Shown here piece after piece: positions 7,804-15,453 of a stretch of DNA of 27,770 bases. The notes under the pieces were generated by a model. That model was given only the letters and a program-made list of their open reading frames with translations. It made no database searches and was not told the origin of the DNA. Position numbers and translations under genes: made by a program. Every line of letters begins with the position of its first letter. Position 1 is the stretch's first letter. This stretch comes from Deltaproteobacteria bacterium UBA6601. Lineage in GTDB: Bacteria; Myxococcota_A; UBA796; UBA9615. The stretch lies in NCBI GenBank assembly GCA_002433485.1, contig DJIF01000068.1, positions 1 through 27,770 on the forward strand. The letters run 5' to 3'.

Positions 7804-9972
7804 ATGCCTTTTGACCGACAGCATGCTGAGACTAAGATGGCCGCTCTCGCGCCCCAACCCGAGCACGCCGCTGATGCGGCCCGCAACCTTGAAGAGTGGT
7901 TTGTCGAGGAGCGCTTTTCCCCTTATCGAGAGTTGCTGGAAGCGATGGTCGCCGCCGGGGACTGGGATACTCTGCTGGACTCTTTCTATCGGGTGTTGCC
8001 CTTTGGCACCGGTGGCCGCCGGGGACCAGTTGGCGTGGGTCCCAACCGGATGAATCCATGGGCTCTGGCAACCTCCGTGCAGGGTAACGTCGACTTTCTT
8101 CGGCAGCGTTTTGGGGCCGCGACTCAACTGCGGGTGGTCATTGCATCGGACGTACGGGTCTTTACCGATCTGCGCGGGGTCTTCCCTACCGGCGTTTTAA
8201 ATCCTCTGCTGGGGATGACCTCCGTTCAGTTGAGTCAGCAGGCTGCCGCAATCTATGCGGCCAATGGGGTTGATGTGTACATGCTGGAGCCGTCCAGCGG
8301 ACGCTTTCTGGCAACACCGGAGCTGTCCTTTCTGATTCGTTGGTTGAGTGCTCACGGGGGCTTGAACGTCTCTGCTTCGCACAACCATCCCGATGACACC
8401 GGCGGCAAGTTCTATACCGAGCAGGGCGCTCAGGAGGTTCCACCTGATGACGAGCGGATGGTCGAACGGGTGGCCCAGGTGCGCTCGGTGACGACGATGA
8501 GCTGGGAACAAGCCACAGCAAGCGGGCGAGTCCATTTTCTGGATCAGGCTTCCCATGAGGCTTACCTGGCTGAGGTCGCGACGGTATTGCGTGGCGAGGA
8601 GCGCGATGCGCGCATTGTCTTTACCAATCTTCATGGGGTAGGTGACACCAATGCTGGCGAGGCGCTCCAGCGCGCCGGCTTTGAGGTGCATTATGTGGCG
8701 TCGCAGCGGGCCCATGATGGCTTGTTTCCGGAGGTTCCGTTTCGGGCCCCAAATCCCGAGTACCCGTCGGCCTTCCTTGCTGCTCAGCGGCTGGGCGATG
8801 AAGTCGGCGCTGATCTGATTCTGGCTACAGATCCTGATGCTGATCGAATCGGAGCGGTGGTGCCCGATCCTTCGGGTGGGCCTGGTTGCTGGCGGTTTCT
8901 GACCGGCAATGAACTCTCCGTGTTGGTTGCTGCGGCCCGCTTTGAAGGGGCTAAACCCGGCGCCATCGGTATCAAGACCGAGGTCACTACCTCGCTGTTC
9001 TCGCGGGTTGTGAGGGCTGCCGGTGGCCAGGTGGTAGAGCACCTTCTGGTTGGCTGTAAGTACATTGCTGGGGTGATGCGTGAGCTTGAGGAGCGGGGTA
9101 GCTCTGGTGATGTCGTGGGGGGATTGGATGATGTGCTGATCGGCACCGAGGAGAGTCATGGTTTCCTGCTCTCAGGAAAGATGCGCGACAAGGATGGTGC
9201 CAGCCCGGCCCTGGTCCTTGCTGAACTGGCTTCTAGAGAGAAGCGAGCCGGTCGGTCTCTGCTTGAGGCGCTGCAACGCATCTATGCACGCCACGGCGCG
9301 GTCGCTAATGTGCAGGTGCCTTTGGTGATGGCAGGTGCTGTGGGCCGGGGTCGGATTGAGGCGATTCAGGCACAACTGAGAGCCATGCCGCCGGCCTCGA
9401 TCGGTGGTCGGCCAGTTACCGGATTCTTTGATCGACAGGACGAGCAGGGTGTCTTCGGACCGATTGTCTCGGGGACTGACCGAGCGGCCCGAGATGTGCT
9501 CGCGTTTGCTCTGGGTTCCGACCATCGTCTCGTCATTCGCCCTTCAGGGACCGAACCCAAGACCAAGATCTATGCAGAGGCCATTGTGCCGGTGGAAGGA
9601 GATCTCGACGCAGCCCTGGAGCGTGCCCGCTGTGAAGCGAAGGAGTTAGCCGATGATTTTGTTCGCCTCGCCCTGGAGGTGGTTGGCTTGCAGTTGGATG
9701 AGGTCGGACGGCGTTGCTCCGCGCTGTTGGGTGTGGAGGAGCGAATGCGCTTTGCAGAACAGGTGCTGCCTGCTCTGGTGGAGCGGGTCAGAACGGGACA
9801 GTCTGGCGCTCAACTGGTTCAGTGGTTGGAGCATGAGATTGGCGCTTGGGGAGGCGATGGTAGAGGGATGACGGTTGCTGGCTATCGTTGGTGGCGCGAG
9901 CATCGGGCCCACACAGCCGGCCTCACTTCTGCTCAGCTGGCGACCTTAGATACTCTGTATCCGGGCAGCTGA
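7804..9972 (+). CDS. Phosphoglucomutase/phosphomannomutase (alpha-D-phosphohexomutase family, PGM2-like)
   Basis: 722 residues from the ATG at 7804, chosen over the in-frame ATG at 7780 because GGAGAGGA sits at the right distance upstream. It interconverts sugar 1- and 6-phosphates through a phosphoserine; probably glucose- or mannose-phosphate in the cytoplasm. All four family motifs are present in order: the phosphoserine loop SASHNHP (Ser192), the metal loop DPDADR (343-348), the sugar loop GTEESHG (447-453) and the phosphate-binding RPSGTEPKTKIY (579-590). The phosphoserine loop is unusual, with His195 where TASHNP has Pro. The protein runs about 130 residues past the usual end of domain 4 with an extra helical segment (VGLQLDEVGRRCSALLGVEE onward) that I do not recognise; typical PGM2 enzymes are 550-600 residues. 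Exact substrate is not decidable here. Confidence 0.9.
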   Translation: MPFDRQHAETKMAALAPQPEHAADAARNLEEWFVEERFSPYRELLEAMVAAGDWDTLLDSFYRVLPFGTGGRRGPVGVGPNRMNPWALATSVQGNVDFLRQRFGAATQLRVVIASDVRVFTDLRGVFPTGVLNPLLGMTSVQLSQQAAAIYAANGVDVYMLEPSSGRFLATPELSFLIRWLSAHGGLNVSASHNHPDDTGGKFYTEQGAQEVPPDDERMVERVAQVRSVTTMSWEQATASGRVHFLDQASHEAYLAEVATVLRGEERDARIVFTNLHGVGDTNAGEALQRAGFEVHYVASQRAHDGLFPEVPFRAPNPEYPSAFLAAQRLGDEVGADLILATDPDADRIGAVVPDPSGGPGCWRFLTGNELSVLVAAARFEGAKPGAIGIKTEVTTSLFSRVVRAAGGQVVEHLLVGCKYIAGVMRELEERGSSGDVVGGLDDVLIGTEESHGFLLSGKMRDKDGASPALVLAELASREKRAGRSLLEALQRIYARHGAVANVQVPLVMAGAVGRGRIEAIQAQLRAMPPASIGGRPVTGFFDRQDEQGVFGPIVSGTDRAARDVLAFALGSDHRLVIRPSGTEPKTKIYAEAIVPVEGDLDAALERARCEAKELADDFVRLALEVVGLQLDEVGRRCSALLGVEERMRFAEQVLPALVERVRTGQSGAQLVQWLEHEIGAWGGDGRGMTVAGYRWWREHRAHTAGLTSAQLATLDTLYPGS

Positions 9973-10023
9973 GAGCGGATCGTAAGCAGATAGGCCGCCT
10001 GTCGGTTGTGACTTGGTGGCAGT

Positions 10024-11664
10024 TCAGGGGTGGTTGAGTTGTCGCTCGAAGACCACCAATCGCTCCATCATGGTGGCTTCAATCTCGCCAGGCAGCAGGT
10101 CTTTGGAGTCGCTCAGGTGGCTGAACAGGAGGTCGTAGAGGCCGGCCTTTAGGTAGTCTTCAGGGCTGTCGGGCTCGAGTTCGGCCAGCCGGGCGATGAG
10201 CGGCTCTGCGTCGAGGGTCCCGTCTGCGGCTGGCGCGAGTCCGGTAAATAGGGCTGCATGCTCGCGCTCGGAGCTGGTCAGTAGTTCGTCGAAGCGCGTC
10301 CTGGTGTGGGCTTCGCCCAGGCTGGTGGCGAAGGTCTCGAAGATGATGCCGAAGATGTTGTTGAAGGTGTTGATTCGCTCACTGAAGGCCGCCAACTCTG
10401 AGGTTCCGAAGTGGGTAGAGGCTCCAGGGACGGGTGGTGGGCTGCCGTCCATCATTTCCAGCGAACTCAGCTCGCCGATGGGTTGAATGTGGTCCCAGGA
10501 CTCAGCGCCGACAAACTCTTCGTCGTTCAGAATTGGCGGAGGTTCTTCAGACATTGCCTCCCAGTTGTCGATCTGCGGGGGTGCTTCTTCGACGAACTCG
10601 ACCGCGGCAACAGGTGCGGTCTTAACGCTATCTGGCGGGTCGGTGGCTTCCGCTGAATATTCGCCCAACTCCAGCGGGGGGAGGGTGTCCTCCTGTATCG
10701 CCGCGCCCTCCTGGTGGTCGAGGGTTCCTTCTGGGTCTCCTTGGGCGTGGTCACCGAGGCCTAGGATCGGCACGCCAGTGAGGTCTACCTTGTCGAGGAC
10801 TTCATAGGAACGCACGAACTCACCGCGAGCAGCTCGATCATAGTCGCTCTCTGCGTCTGCTGGAGGTTGATAGTCATCACCAGCAGTTCCCAGCAGTCCG
10901 CTGCTCAGCCACTCGGTAATCAGCATGGCTGCTTCGGTTCTGGGCGGTCCCAGTAGATCGAGCAGGTCAGCCATCGAGCGAGGGGAGCAGAGCTGGGCCC
11001 AGTCTTGCTCCGTCCACTCCTCGGGGCGTTGCCCCTGCCCGGCAAACATGTGGCTGGGATTGGATGCGGCTGAGAGGACCTCCGCTACCGTCTCAAGCCA
11101 GCTCATTACATCGCCGATCAGGACGCTGCCGTCGAGGTCAAACTGGATGTTGTCGGGAAACACCGCTTCCATGGCTTCGAATTCAAGGACCGGCTGTGGG
11201 TGTGCCAGGGTCCAGGCGAAGTTGTCGTCAAACAGTGAGCTGCGAGCGACCATGAGCTCATCACCGGGGAAGTTGCCGTCGGCCAGCATCATGTCGATGA
11301 GGTCAGCACCTTCGTCAATCCAGGGCCGCCATTCCTGCAGGAGTTCAGGCTCGATTAGTCCTGACGCCAACAGGATTCGCTCAAGGTTGGCGGGATCACG
11401 TGCCGTGCAACAGGCGATGATCTCGCCGTCCATAAGATAGAGGGCAGAGTCAGGCCAGTTGGCGCCTGAGACCTGAAGGACACCAGTGGCGCCGGCTTCC
11501 CGCAGTCGCATCAACTCATCGGCGACCATTGCATTGTCTCCCTCCACCTGAACCGTCTGCTGGGGGTCGATAGTAGTTTGACCCCGCGCAGCTTTCCTCG
11601 TAGCCGAAAAATCTAGCGGTCCGGATTCTGAGCGGTCAAGCGGCGGCAACAACACAGCCGTCAT
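10024..11664 (-). CDS. DUF4388 (PATAN)-like multidomain protein
   Basis: 546 residues from the ATG at 11664. An in-frame ATG at 11529 (501 residues, starting MVADELMRLREAG) has a better ribosome site (GGAGGGAGA) and may be the true start. Residues after it, GATGVLQVSG...SALYLMDGEIIACCTARDPA and the following helices, follow the DUF4388 plan (a strand, then Leu-Tyr-x-x-Asp-Gly-x-Ile-x-x-Ala/Cys, then helices) seen in many myxobacterial regulatory and motility-linked proteins. A winged-helix-like stretch (SPRSMADLLDLLGPPRTEAA) comes next, then a 150-residue acidic Pro-rich linker, then a helical C-terminal domain (INTFNNIFGIIFETF onward). No signal peptide, so cytoplasmic. It follows the peptidase-like gene on the same strand after 134 bases, so it may have its own promoter. 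Function unknown; domain call moderate. Confidence 0.6.
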   Translation of the reverse strand: MTAVLLPPLDRSESGPLDFSATRKAARGQTTIDPQQTVQVEGDNAMVADELMRLREAGATGVLQVSGANWPDSALYLMDGEIIACCTARDPANLERILLASGLIEPELLQEWRPWIDEGADLIDMMLADGNFPGDELMVARSSLFDDNFAWTLAHPQPVLEFEAMEAVFPDNIQFDLDGSVLIGDVMSWLETVAEVLSAASNPSHMFAGQGQRPEEWTEQDWAQLCSPRSMADLLDLLGPPRTEAAMLITEWLSSGLLGTAGDDYQPPADAESDYDRAARGEFVRSYEVLDKVDLTGVPILGLGDHAQGDPEGTLDHQEGAAIQEDTLPPLELGEYSAEATDPPDSVKTAPVAAVEFVEEAPPQIDNWEAMSEEPPPILNDEEFVGAESWDHIQPIGELSSLEMMDGSPPPVPGASTHFGTSELAAFSERINTFNNIFGIIFETFATSLGEAHTRTRFDELLTSSEREHAALFTGLAPAADGTLDAEPLIARLAELEPDSPEDYLKAGLYDLLFSHLSDSKDLLPGEIEATMMERLVVFERQLNHP

Positions 11665-11798
11665 CTGCGCTTGATTCCAGAGCGTTATGAGTGCCCTTAT
11701 CGGAGGAAGTTGCGGTTCCTTGAAGTGTGCCTGTGGGCCACCTGGTCAAATGGTTCGCTCGCGCCTGTAAGCTCAGCCTTGAGGATTCATTCTAATGT

Positions 11799-13091
11799 TC
11801 AGGGGGTCGCTTCATTTTGTCCGGTCAGGTAATGGACCGCGGTATAGACCAGTGGGTCACCGCTCCAGCCGCTGTGGTCCCGTGCAGTGGGGCTGGCTAA
11901 GGGATCTGTATGCCACATGGTGAGGTCCGGGCGGAGACCTTCTCGTTGCCAGGAGTCGCCGGTTGGGGTCCGTAGCCGAACGCTCTCAAGTCTCAACCAG
12001 AGGTTCTGGCTGAGGGAGATCAGGGTTTCGGTGCGGGCTGAGCCCATGGTTGGCTCACCGATAAGGTAGGCTCGCCCTTGGGCCTGCAGGGCTGCCGCGA
12101 TACTTTCCGCGGCGCCGAGGGTCCAGCGGTCAACCAGGATGGCCAGCGGAGCCTCACTCAAGCAGGGCTGCCGGGCGAGGAGATCTTTGGCCCCAACGCC
12201 GGGCTCGACCATTCGTAGCAGGACCGTTTCGGGCGGCACGAACAGATCAGCAACCTCAAGGGCCGCCATCAGGTCGCCGCCGCTGTTATTGCGCAGGTCA
12301 AGGATGAGTCGGTCAGCCCCCTGCTCAGTGAGCCGATTCAGTGCTCGGCGGACCTCTTTTGGAGTGCTGCGGTGGAATCTGGCGATGCGTAGATGGCCGA
12401 CGTTGTCAGAACGCAATTGCCCTGAGGCGCTGGGGATTCGAAATTGACGCCTTTGAATGGTGACAGAGAAACGTTGCGCGATCAGCGCTGCGGGTCGCTC
12501 AAGGGTGAGCAGCACGGAGCTGCCCTCGCTACCTCGGAGCATATTGACCATTTCATCGAACAGGCGCCCCCTTAGTTGCATCCTGTCGATGGCAATGATC
12601 CGATCCCCGATCTCGATTCCGGCGCCCTGCGCCGGCGAGTTATCCAGCACTTCAGCCACCACCAGTGCTCCGGAGCGACCATTCAGCTGGAGCTCAATGC
12701 CAAGTCCGGTCATGTAACCGTCCAGGCTGTGGTCCAGACCCTCGACCTCCTGTGCGCCCAGCAGCAGGGTAGAGGGCGGAAGAGCCGCCTTGGTCGGGCT
12801 CTCGTCGTTTTGCAGCTGGCTCTCAACGGCTGTCAACATTCCTTCAATTGCGCCGAGATAGAGCTGTTCTTCACTGATGAGGTCGCTGCCGACTCGGCTC
12901 AGCAGCAGTGCCCGCAGCTCTTCGAAGAGTTGCGAGGCGTCGCTGCCAGCGATGGTTTGTTCCAGCATTGCGGTGCGCTGAGCGGTGCTGTGCGGCAGGT
13001 CACCCCGAACTACTTCCTCAGCCACCGCGCCAGCTGGCGTCAGGTGGTACAGGAGCAAGCTTGAGAGCAGCAGTCTTTGCCAGGATTTCAT
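11799..13091 (-). CDS. Secreted PDZ/S41 (tail-specific protease)-like protein, predicted catalytically dead
   Basis: 430 residues from the ATG at 13091; a TTG at 13106 would add five residues. Numbering is from the ATG. A signal peptide (MKSWQRLLLSSLLLYHLTPAGA) leads to a helical N-terminal region, a PDZ domain (about 120-215: GLGIELQLNGR, NSPAQGAGIEIGDRIIAIDR) and an S41 fold (DLRNNSGGDLMAALEVADLF, GRAYLIGEPTMGSARTETLI). In active CtpA/Prc enzymes the nucleophile is the second Ser of GSASASE and the general base is the Lys of FGKG, 25 residues later. Ungapped alignment here puts Gly326 at the Ser position (RWTLGAAES) and Ser351 at the Lys position (TMGSA). The PDZ and core are intact, so a peptide-binding, non-cleaving role is likely. 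It is the third gene of the sigma / anti-sigma unit, starting 17 bases after the anti-sigma stop. Confidence 0.88.
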   Translation of the reverse strand: MKSWQRLLLSSLLLYHLTPAGAVAEEVVRGDLPHSTAQRTAMLEQTIAGSDASQLFEELRALLLSRVGSDLISEEQLYLGAIEGMLTAVESQLQNDESPTKAALPPSTLLLGAQEVEGLDHSLDGYMTGLGIELQLNGRSGALVVAEVLDNSPAQGAGIEIGDRIIAIDRMQLRGRLFDEMVNMLRGSEGSSVLLTLERPAALIAQRFSVTIQRRQFRIPSASGQLRSDNVGHLRIARFHRSTPKEVRRALNRLTEQGADRLILDLRNNSGGDLMAALEVADLFVPPETVLLRMVEPGVGAKDLLARQPCLSEAPLAILVDRWTLGAAESIAAALQAQGRAYLIGEPTMGSARTETLISLSQNLWLRLESVRLRTPTGDSWQREGLRPDLTMWHTDPLASPTARDHSGWSGDPLVYTAVHYLTGQNEATP

Positions 13092-13108
13092 TGGCGTTCT
13101 TCGCAAGC

Positions 13109-13780
13109 CTAGTGGATGACTCGCATCCCATCCAGGGAGACCTGTTGGTAGGGAGACCCCTGACCGAAGCCCGTGCGCTGGCTGGAAAAACCGTTGCTCA
13201 TCGGCACCGGCAGCGCCTGGGGTGCGGCTGCTGGAAGGAATACAGGGCGGGGCTCCGTGAGACCTGCTCTGCGCAAGTCGTAGTCACCCTGTTGCTCCAA
13301 ATCCAGGGCGATAAGGCGACGTTGCAGCACTTGAATGACTTCGTCTCTCTGCGCAACAGCTTCTTCGAGGCGTTCTACCTGGCGGTGATTCCAGATCACC
13401 CCAGCGGTGAGCAACAGCAGGGCTGCAACGGAGGCCATCAGAAGTGCAGAAGATCTTGGCGCGGCGGGCTTTGCTGGGCCGCTCTGGCCGAGTGTAAGTC
13501 CTGGGTCCAACTCTTCGCTGTGGCCGTAGATGTCTACCCCTGCCACCATGCTGCTTTGGATCCTTGCCGCCAGCTGTTCTTCGAAGCCCGCAAAGATTGC
13601 GCCTTCCAGTGCTGGTGACAGCGCAGGGAAGGGGAGGTCAGGTAGGCCGGCGACACCCTCAACCAGCTCTCGGCACTGTGAGCAGTCATCAAGGTGCTCG
13701 TTGATCTGTTGTTGTTCTTCTTGTCCGAGGGCGCCATCAACAAAGGGAGCCACCAGATTCTGCACTCTCCAGCAGTTCAT
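13109..13780 (-). CDS. Membrane anti-sigma factor with zinc-finger (zf-HC2/ZAS) domain
   Basis: 223 residues. The N-terminus has the ZAS pattern: Cys3, then His29-x3-Cys33-x2-Cys36 (HLDDCSQC), which in this family binds zinc and holds the cognate ECF sigma factor in the cytoplasm. One membrane helix follows at about 111-130 (ALLMASVAALLLLTAGVIW), then a short coiled coil (RQVERLEEAVAQRDEVIQVL) and a Pro-rich periplasmic tail. The start ATG overlaps the sigma gene stop by 4 bases (ATGA), so the two are translationally coupled as expected for a sigma/anti-sigma pair. Signal-dependent proteolysis of the periplasmic part is the usual release mechanism in this class; the signal here is unknown. 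Confidence 0.9.
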   Translation of the reverse strand: MNCWRVQNLVAPFVDGALGQEEQQQINEHLDDCSQCRELVEGVAGLPDLPFPALSPALEGAIFAGFEEQLAARIQSSMVAGVDIYGHSEELDPGLTLGQSGPAKPAAPRSSALLMASVAALLLLTAGVIWNHRQVERLEEAVAQRDEVIQVLQRRLIALDLEQQGDYDLRRAGLTEPRPVFLPAAAPQALPVPMSNGFSSQRTGFGQGSPYQQVSLDGMRVIH

Positions 13781-14376
13781 ACCCCTTCCTCCTCCGACAG
13801 CAGGTCGTGGAGTCTGACTTTGGCTCTGCTGAGTCGACTCATTACGGTTCCGATCTTTACCTTAAGGACCTCGGCAATTTCCTGGTAGGAGAGGTCGTTG
13901 AAGTAGCGCAGAACCAGGATCGTGCGGTGCTCGGGACTGAGGCGGTCGAGTACTCGCCCCATTGTGGAACTCTGCTCTTGCTCTAGCAGGTTGTCGATGG
14001 CTTGATGGGTGCCTGTTCCCATGCCTTCCTCTCGGCCGATCCGATCCAGAATCTGGCTGCGCCGTTGTCGGTCTCGTACCAGGTTGTAACAGCGGTTGGT
14101 GCACACTCGGAACAACCAGGCTCGGCTGTGAAAGCCAGTGGCGAAGATGCGGGGTTCGTGGAAGGCCTTTACGAACACCTCCTGGGCCACATCCAGGGAG
14201 GCCTCACTGTCTTTGGTGATGTACAGGGCGTGGTAGTAGAGCCGCTTTCGGTAGCGTTGAACCAGCAGGTCAAAGGCTTTGCTGCGGTCGACGCGACTCA
14301 GCTCCTTGATGTCTGCGTCGTCTCTGGGCGCTGGCGCTACAGCTTCTCCAGCTTGTTCTTCCCAGGATGCTGCCAT
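13777..14376 (-). CDS. ECF (extracytoplasmic function) RNA polymerase sigma factor
   Basis: 199 residues. Region 2 (about 33-105: AFDLLVQRYRKRLYYHALYI, then DVAQEVFVKAF and RAWLFRVCTNRCYNLVRDRQ) binds the -10 element. Region 4 (about 140-193: LSPEHRTILVLRYFNDLSYQ, then EIAEVLKVKIGTVMSRLSRA) is the helix-turn-helix for the -35. Only regions 2 and 4 are present, as in the ECF group. The first 25 residues are an Ala/Pro-rich extension. AAAGGGA precedes the ATG at 14376. It leads an operon with the anti-sigma factor and the PDZ/S41-like protein, and an ECF-type promoter-like sequence lies about 85 bases upstream, suggesting autoregulation. Target genes are unknown. Confidence 0.95.
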   Translation of the reverse strand: MAASWEEQAGEAVAPAPRDDADIKELSRVDRSKAFDLLVQRYRKRLYYHALYITKDSEASLDVAQEVFVKAFHEPRIFATGFHSRAWLFRVCTNRCYNLVRDRQRRSQILDRIGREEGMGTGTHQAIDNLLEQEQSSTMGRVLDRLSPEHRTILVLRYFNDLSYQEIAEVLKVKIGTVMSRLSRAKVRLHDLLSEEEGV

Positions 14377-14459
14377 ATGACCAGTCCCTTTCTAGGTCGA
14401 CGCTACGCTGGGCTTCCCGCTCGCCAGGGTGGCTTGGCAGTGGGCGCAGTCAGAATATA

Positions 14460-14485
14460 GACGCCGTAGAGGCTGTCTTTATTCC
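14460..14485 (-). promoter_or_regulatory. ECF-type promoter in front of the sigma gene
   Basis: On the minus strand GGAAT (14485-14481) is followed after 17 bases by CGTC (14463-14460). The common ECF pattern is GGAAC, 16-17 bases, CGTC. The expected start near 14453 leaves a leader of about 75 bases before the sigma ATG. The GGAAT instead of GGAAC lowers confidence. Confidence 0.45.
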
Positions 14486-14550
14486 CGCAAAAGGTGTGGT
14501 TTTTGGTTGATCAGCCGCTGGACTCCATTGCCCGAGCGGGTTGAAGCCGC

Positions 14551-14787
14551 CTAGCGGTCTTCGATGATCTCTAGGACATAGCGCTTTTTCTGTTTCCCGC
14601 CCGCTGCCGAAATGAGCGTTCGCAGCGCCTGGGCATGAGCACCCCTCTTACCGATGACCTTACCTACATCTTCCCTTGCGACCACCAACTCGATGATGCA
14701 GGCGTGTTGTCCCTGCACTTCGGTCACCACGACTTCATCAGGGTGATCGACCATGGCTTTGACGATTGTCTCAACGAGTTCCTTCAT
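14551..14787 (-). CDS. khpA: KH-domain RNA-binding protein KhpA
   Basis: 78 residues from the ATG at 14787, which has GGGAAGA just upstream; an in-frame upstream ATG at 14838 would add 17 residues not found in the family. KhpA is a single KH domain that binds RNA, usually with KhpB/Jag, and influences cell size and mRNA stability. The KH core is plain: VVVTEVQGQHACIIELVVAR (strands), EDVGKVIGKRGAHAQALRTL with the GxxG loop GKRG at 46-49, and YVLEIIED as last strand. The length is that of the family (75-80). In many bacteria khpA sits between rpsP and rimM; here it stands alone, downstream of a long non-coding region and upstream of the sigma operon. The 174 bases to the sigma gene suggest separate transcription. 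Confidence 0.92.
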   Translation of the reverse strand: MKELVETIVKAMVDHPDEVVVTEVQGQHACIIELVVAREDVGKVIGKRGAHAQALRTLISAAGGKQKKRYVLEIIEDR

Positions 14788-15406
14788 GGCGTCTTCCCAT
14801 CTCAGCACTGCCCCGTATAGCGGGAGCAGCTGTACCATCTCACTCTGCAGAGGATCTCAATAGCTCAAGCAGCCATAGCAACACAGATAATGGTAGCGCA
14901 GTGATGTCATCGCGCAAGCTGGCGGCCGGACTCGTCCTCACTGATAGTGACAATGGAGCCGCGATTATGGGCAGAAATTACAGAAACGCTTCAATTTGAA
15001 ACGTTTCTTTTTGATCCGCTTTTGTTTCATAATGAAACAATCGGTGAGTGCTTCACATGATTTTTCTGCTCGACCAATGACTTCCATTTGGAATCTCTAG
15101 TCCACGACAGCGACACCATGATGGACTCATTACAGCTCATGCGGAAAAGAGGGCGTTCCTTAGAGGGTGGCACACATTGTGCAGACAATGAAACGGTCTT
15201 TGAAATTTGAACTTCTCTGGCGGTGTTTTCCGCACAATCCCGCGCTTGTCGATGGGAACGTCAGAGACGACGGCCATGGCTTAATCCCACTGGGAACGGT
15301 TTTCTCCTCCCCCCTTTTGAGACCGTTAGCCAGCCGCCGTATTGGATGTCTCGTAGGGTTTGCGCACCCCCTCCTCCTCAGGCGCTTACCTGTAGCGAAG
15401 GCATCA
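14788..15406. other. Long non-coding region upstream of khpA
   Basis: About 620 bases between khpA and the hutU terminator with no convincing gene. The open frames across it lack family resemblance, and some run into hutU antisense. Visible structure: the AT-rich palindrome cluster at 14990-15040; a GCACA/TGTGC hairpin at about 15172-15184; a GAAACGG motif near 15188; and AACGGT...ACCGTT, an inverted pair around a C-rich stretch (about 15295-15330). Composition is clearly more AT-rich around 14980-15060 than in the flanking genes. It could hold the khpA promoter and long leader, or an unrecognised small RNA. No tRNA cloverleaf was seen. Confidence 0.5.
14990..15040. promoter_or_regulatory. 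Cluster of GAAAC/GTTTC palindromes, operator-like
   Basis: Three perfect palindromes lie within 51 bases: TTCAATTTGAA (14990-15000, one-base centre), GAAACGTTTC (14998-15007) and TTGTTTCATAATGAAACAA (15022-15040, one-base centre, 9-base arms). They share the half-site TGAAAC. GAAACGTTTC with its central CG resembles LacI-family operators. The largest palindrome overlaps CATAAT/CATTAT, a possible -10 on either strand. No regulator of the LacI family is encoded in the window. Confidence 0.5.
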
Positions 15407-15453
15407 ACAAAAAAAGCGTCTCCTGGGCTTGCCTGGGGGGCGTCTTTTTTTGT
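15407..15453 (-). terminator. Rho-independent terminator of the hut genes (possibly bidirectional)
   Basis: Directly after the hutU stop, ACAAAAAAAG (15407-15416) pairs with CTTTTTTTGT (15444-15453), a 10-bp stem. The inside is GC-rich and can extend by a 3x3 internal loop and about 4 pairs. A run of seven T lies at the end in both orientations, so it could stop transcripts from either side. Confidence 0.6.

Noticed and set aside
8197..9159. 320-codon open frame antisense to the phosphohexomutase
   Set aside because: The plus strand carries all catalytic motifs here; the antisense frame is a by-product of GC-rich codon use.
9989..10003. GATAGG-CCG-CCTGTC hairpin between convergent genes
   Set aside because: Only 6 pairs with one G-U and a 3-base loop, no U-tract; too weak to call a terminator.
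12576..13618. Plus-strand frames across the PDZ/S41-like and anti-sigma genes
   Set aside because: Cys/Gln/Arg-rich translations without domain pattern, opposite two genes with clear families.
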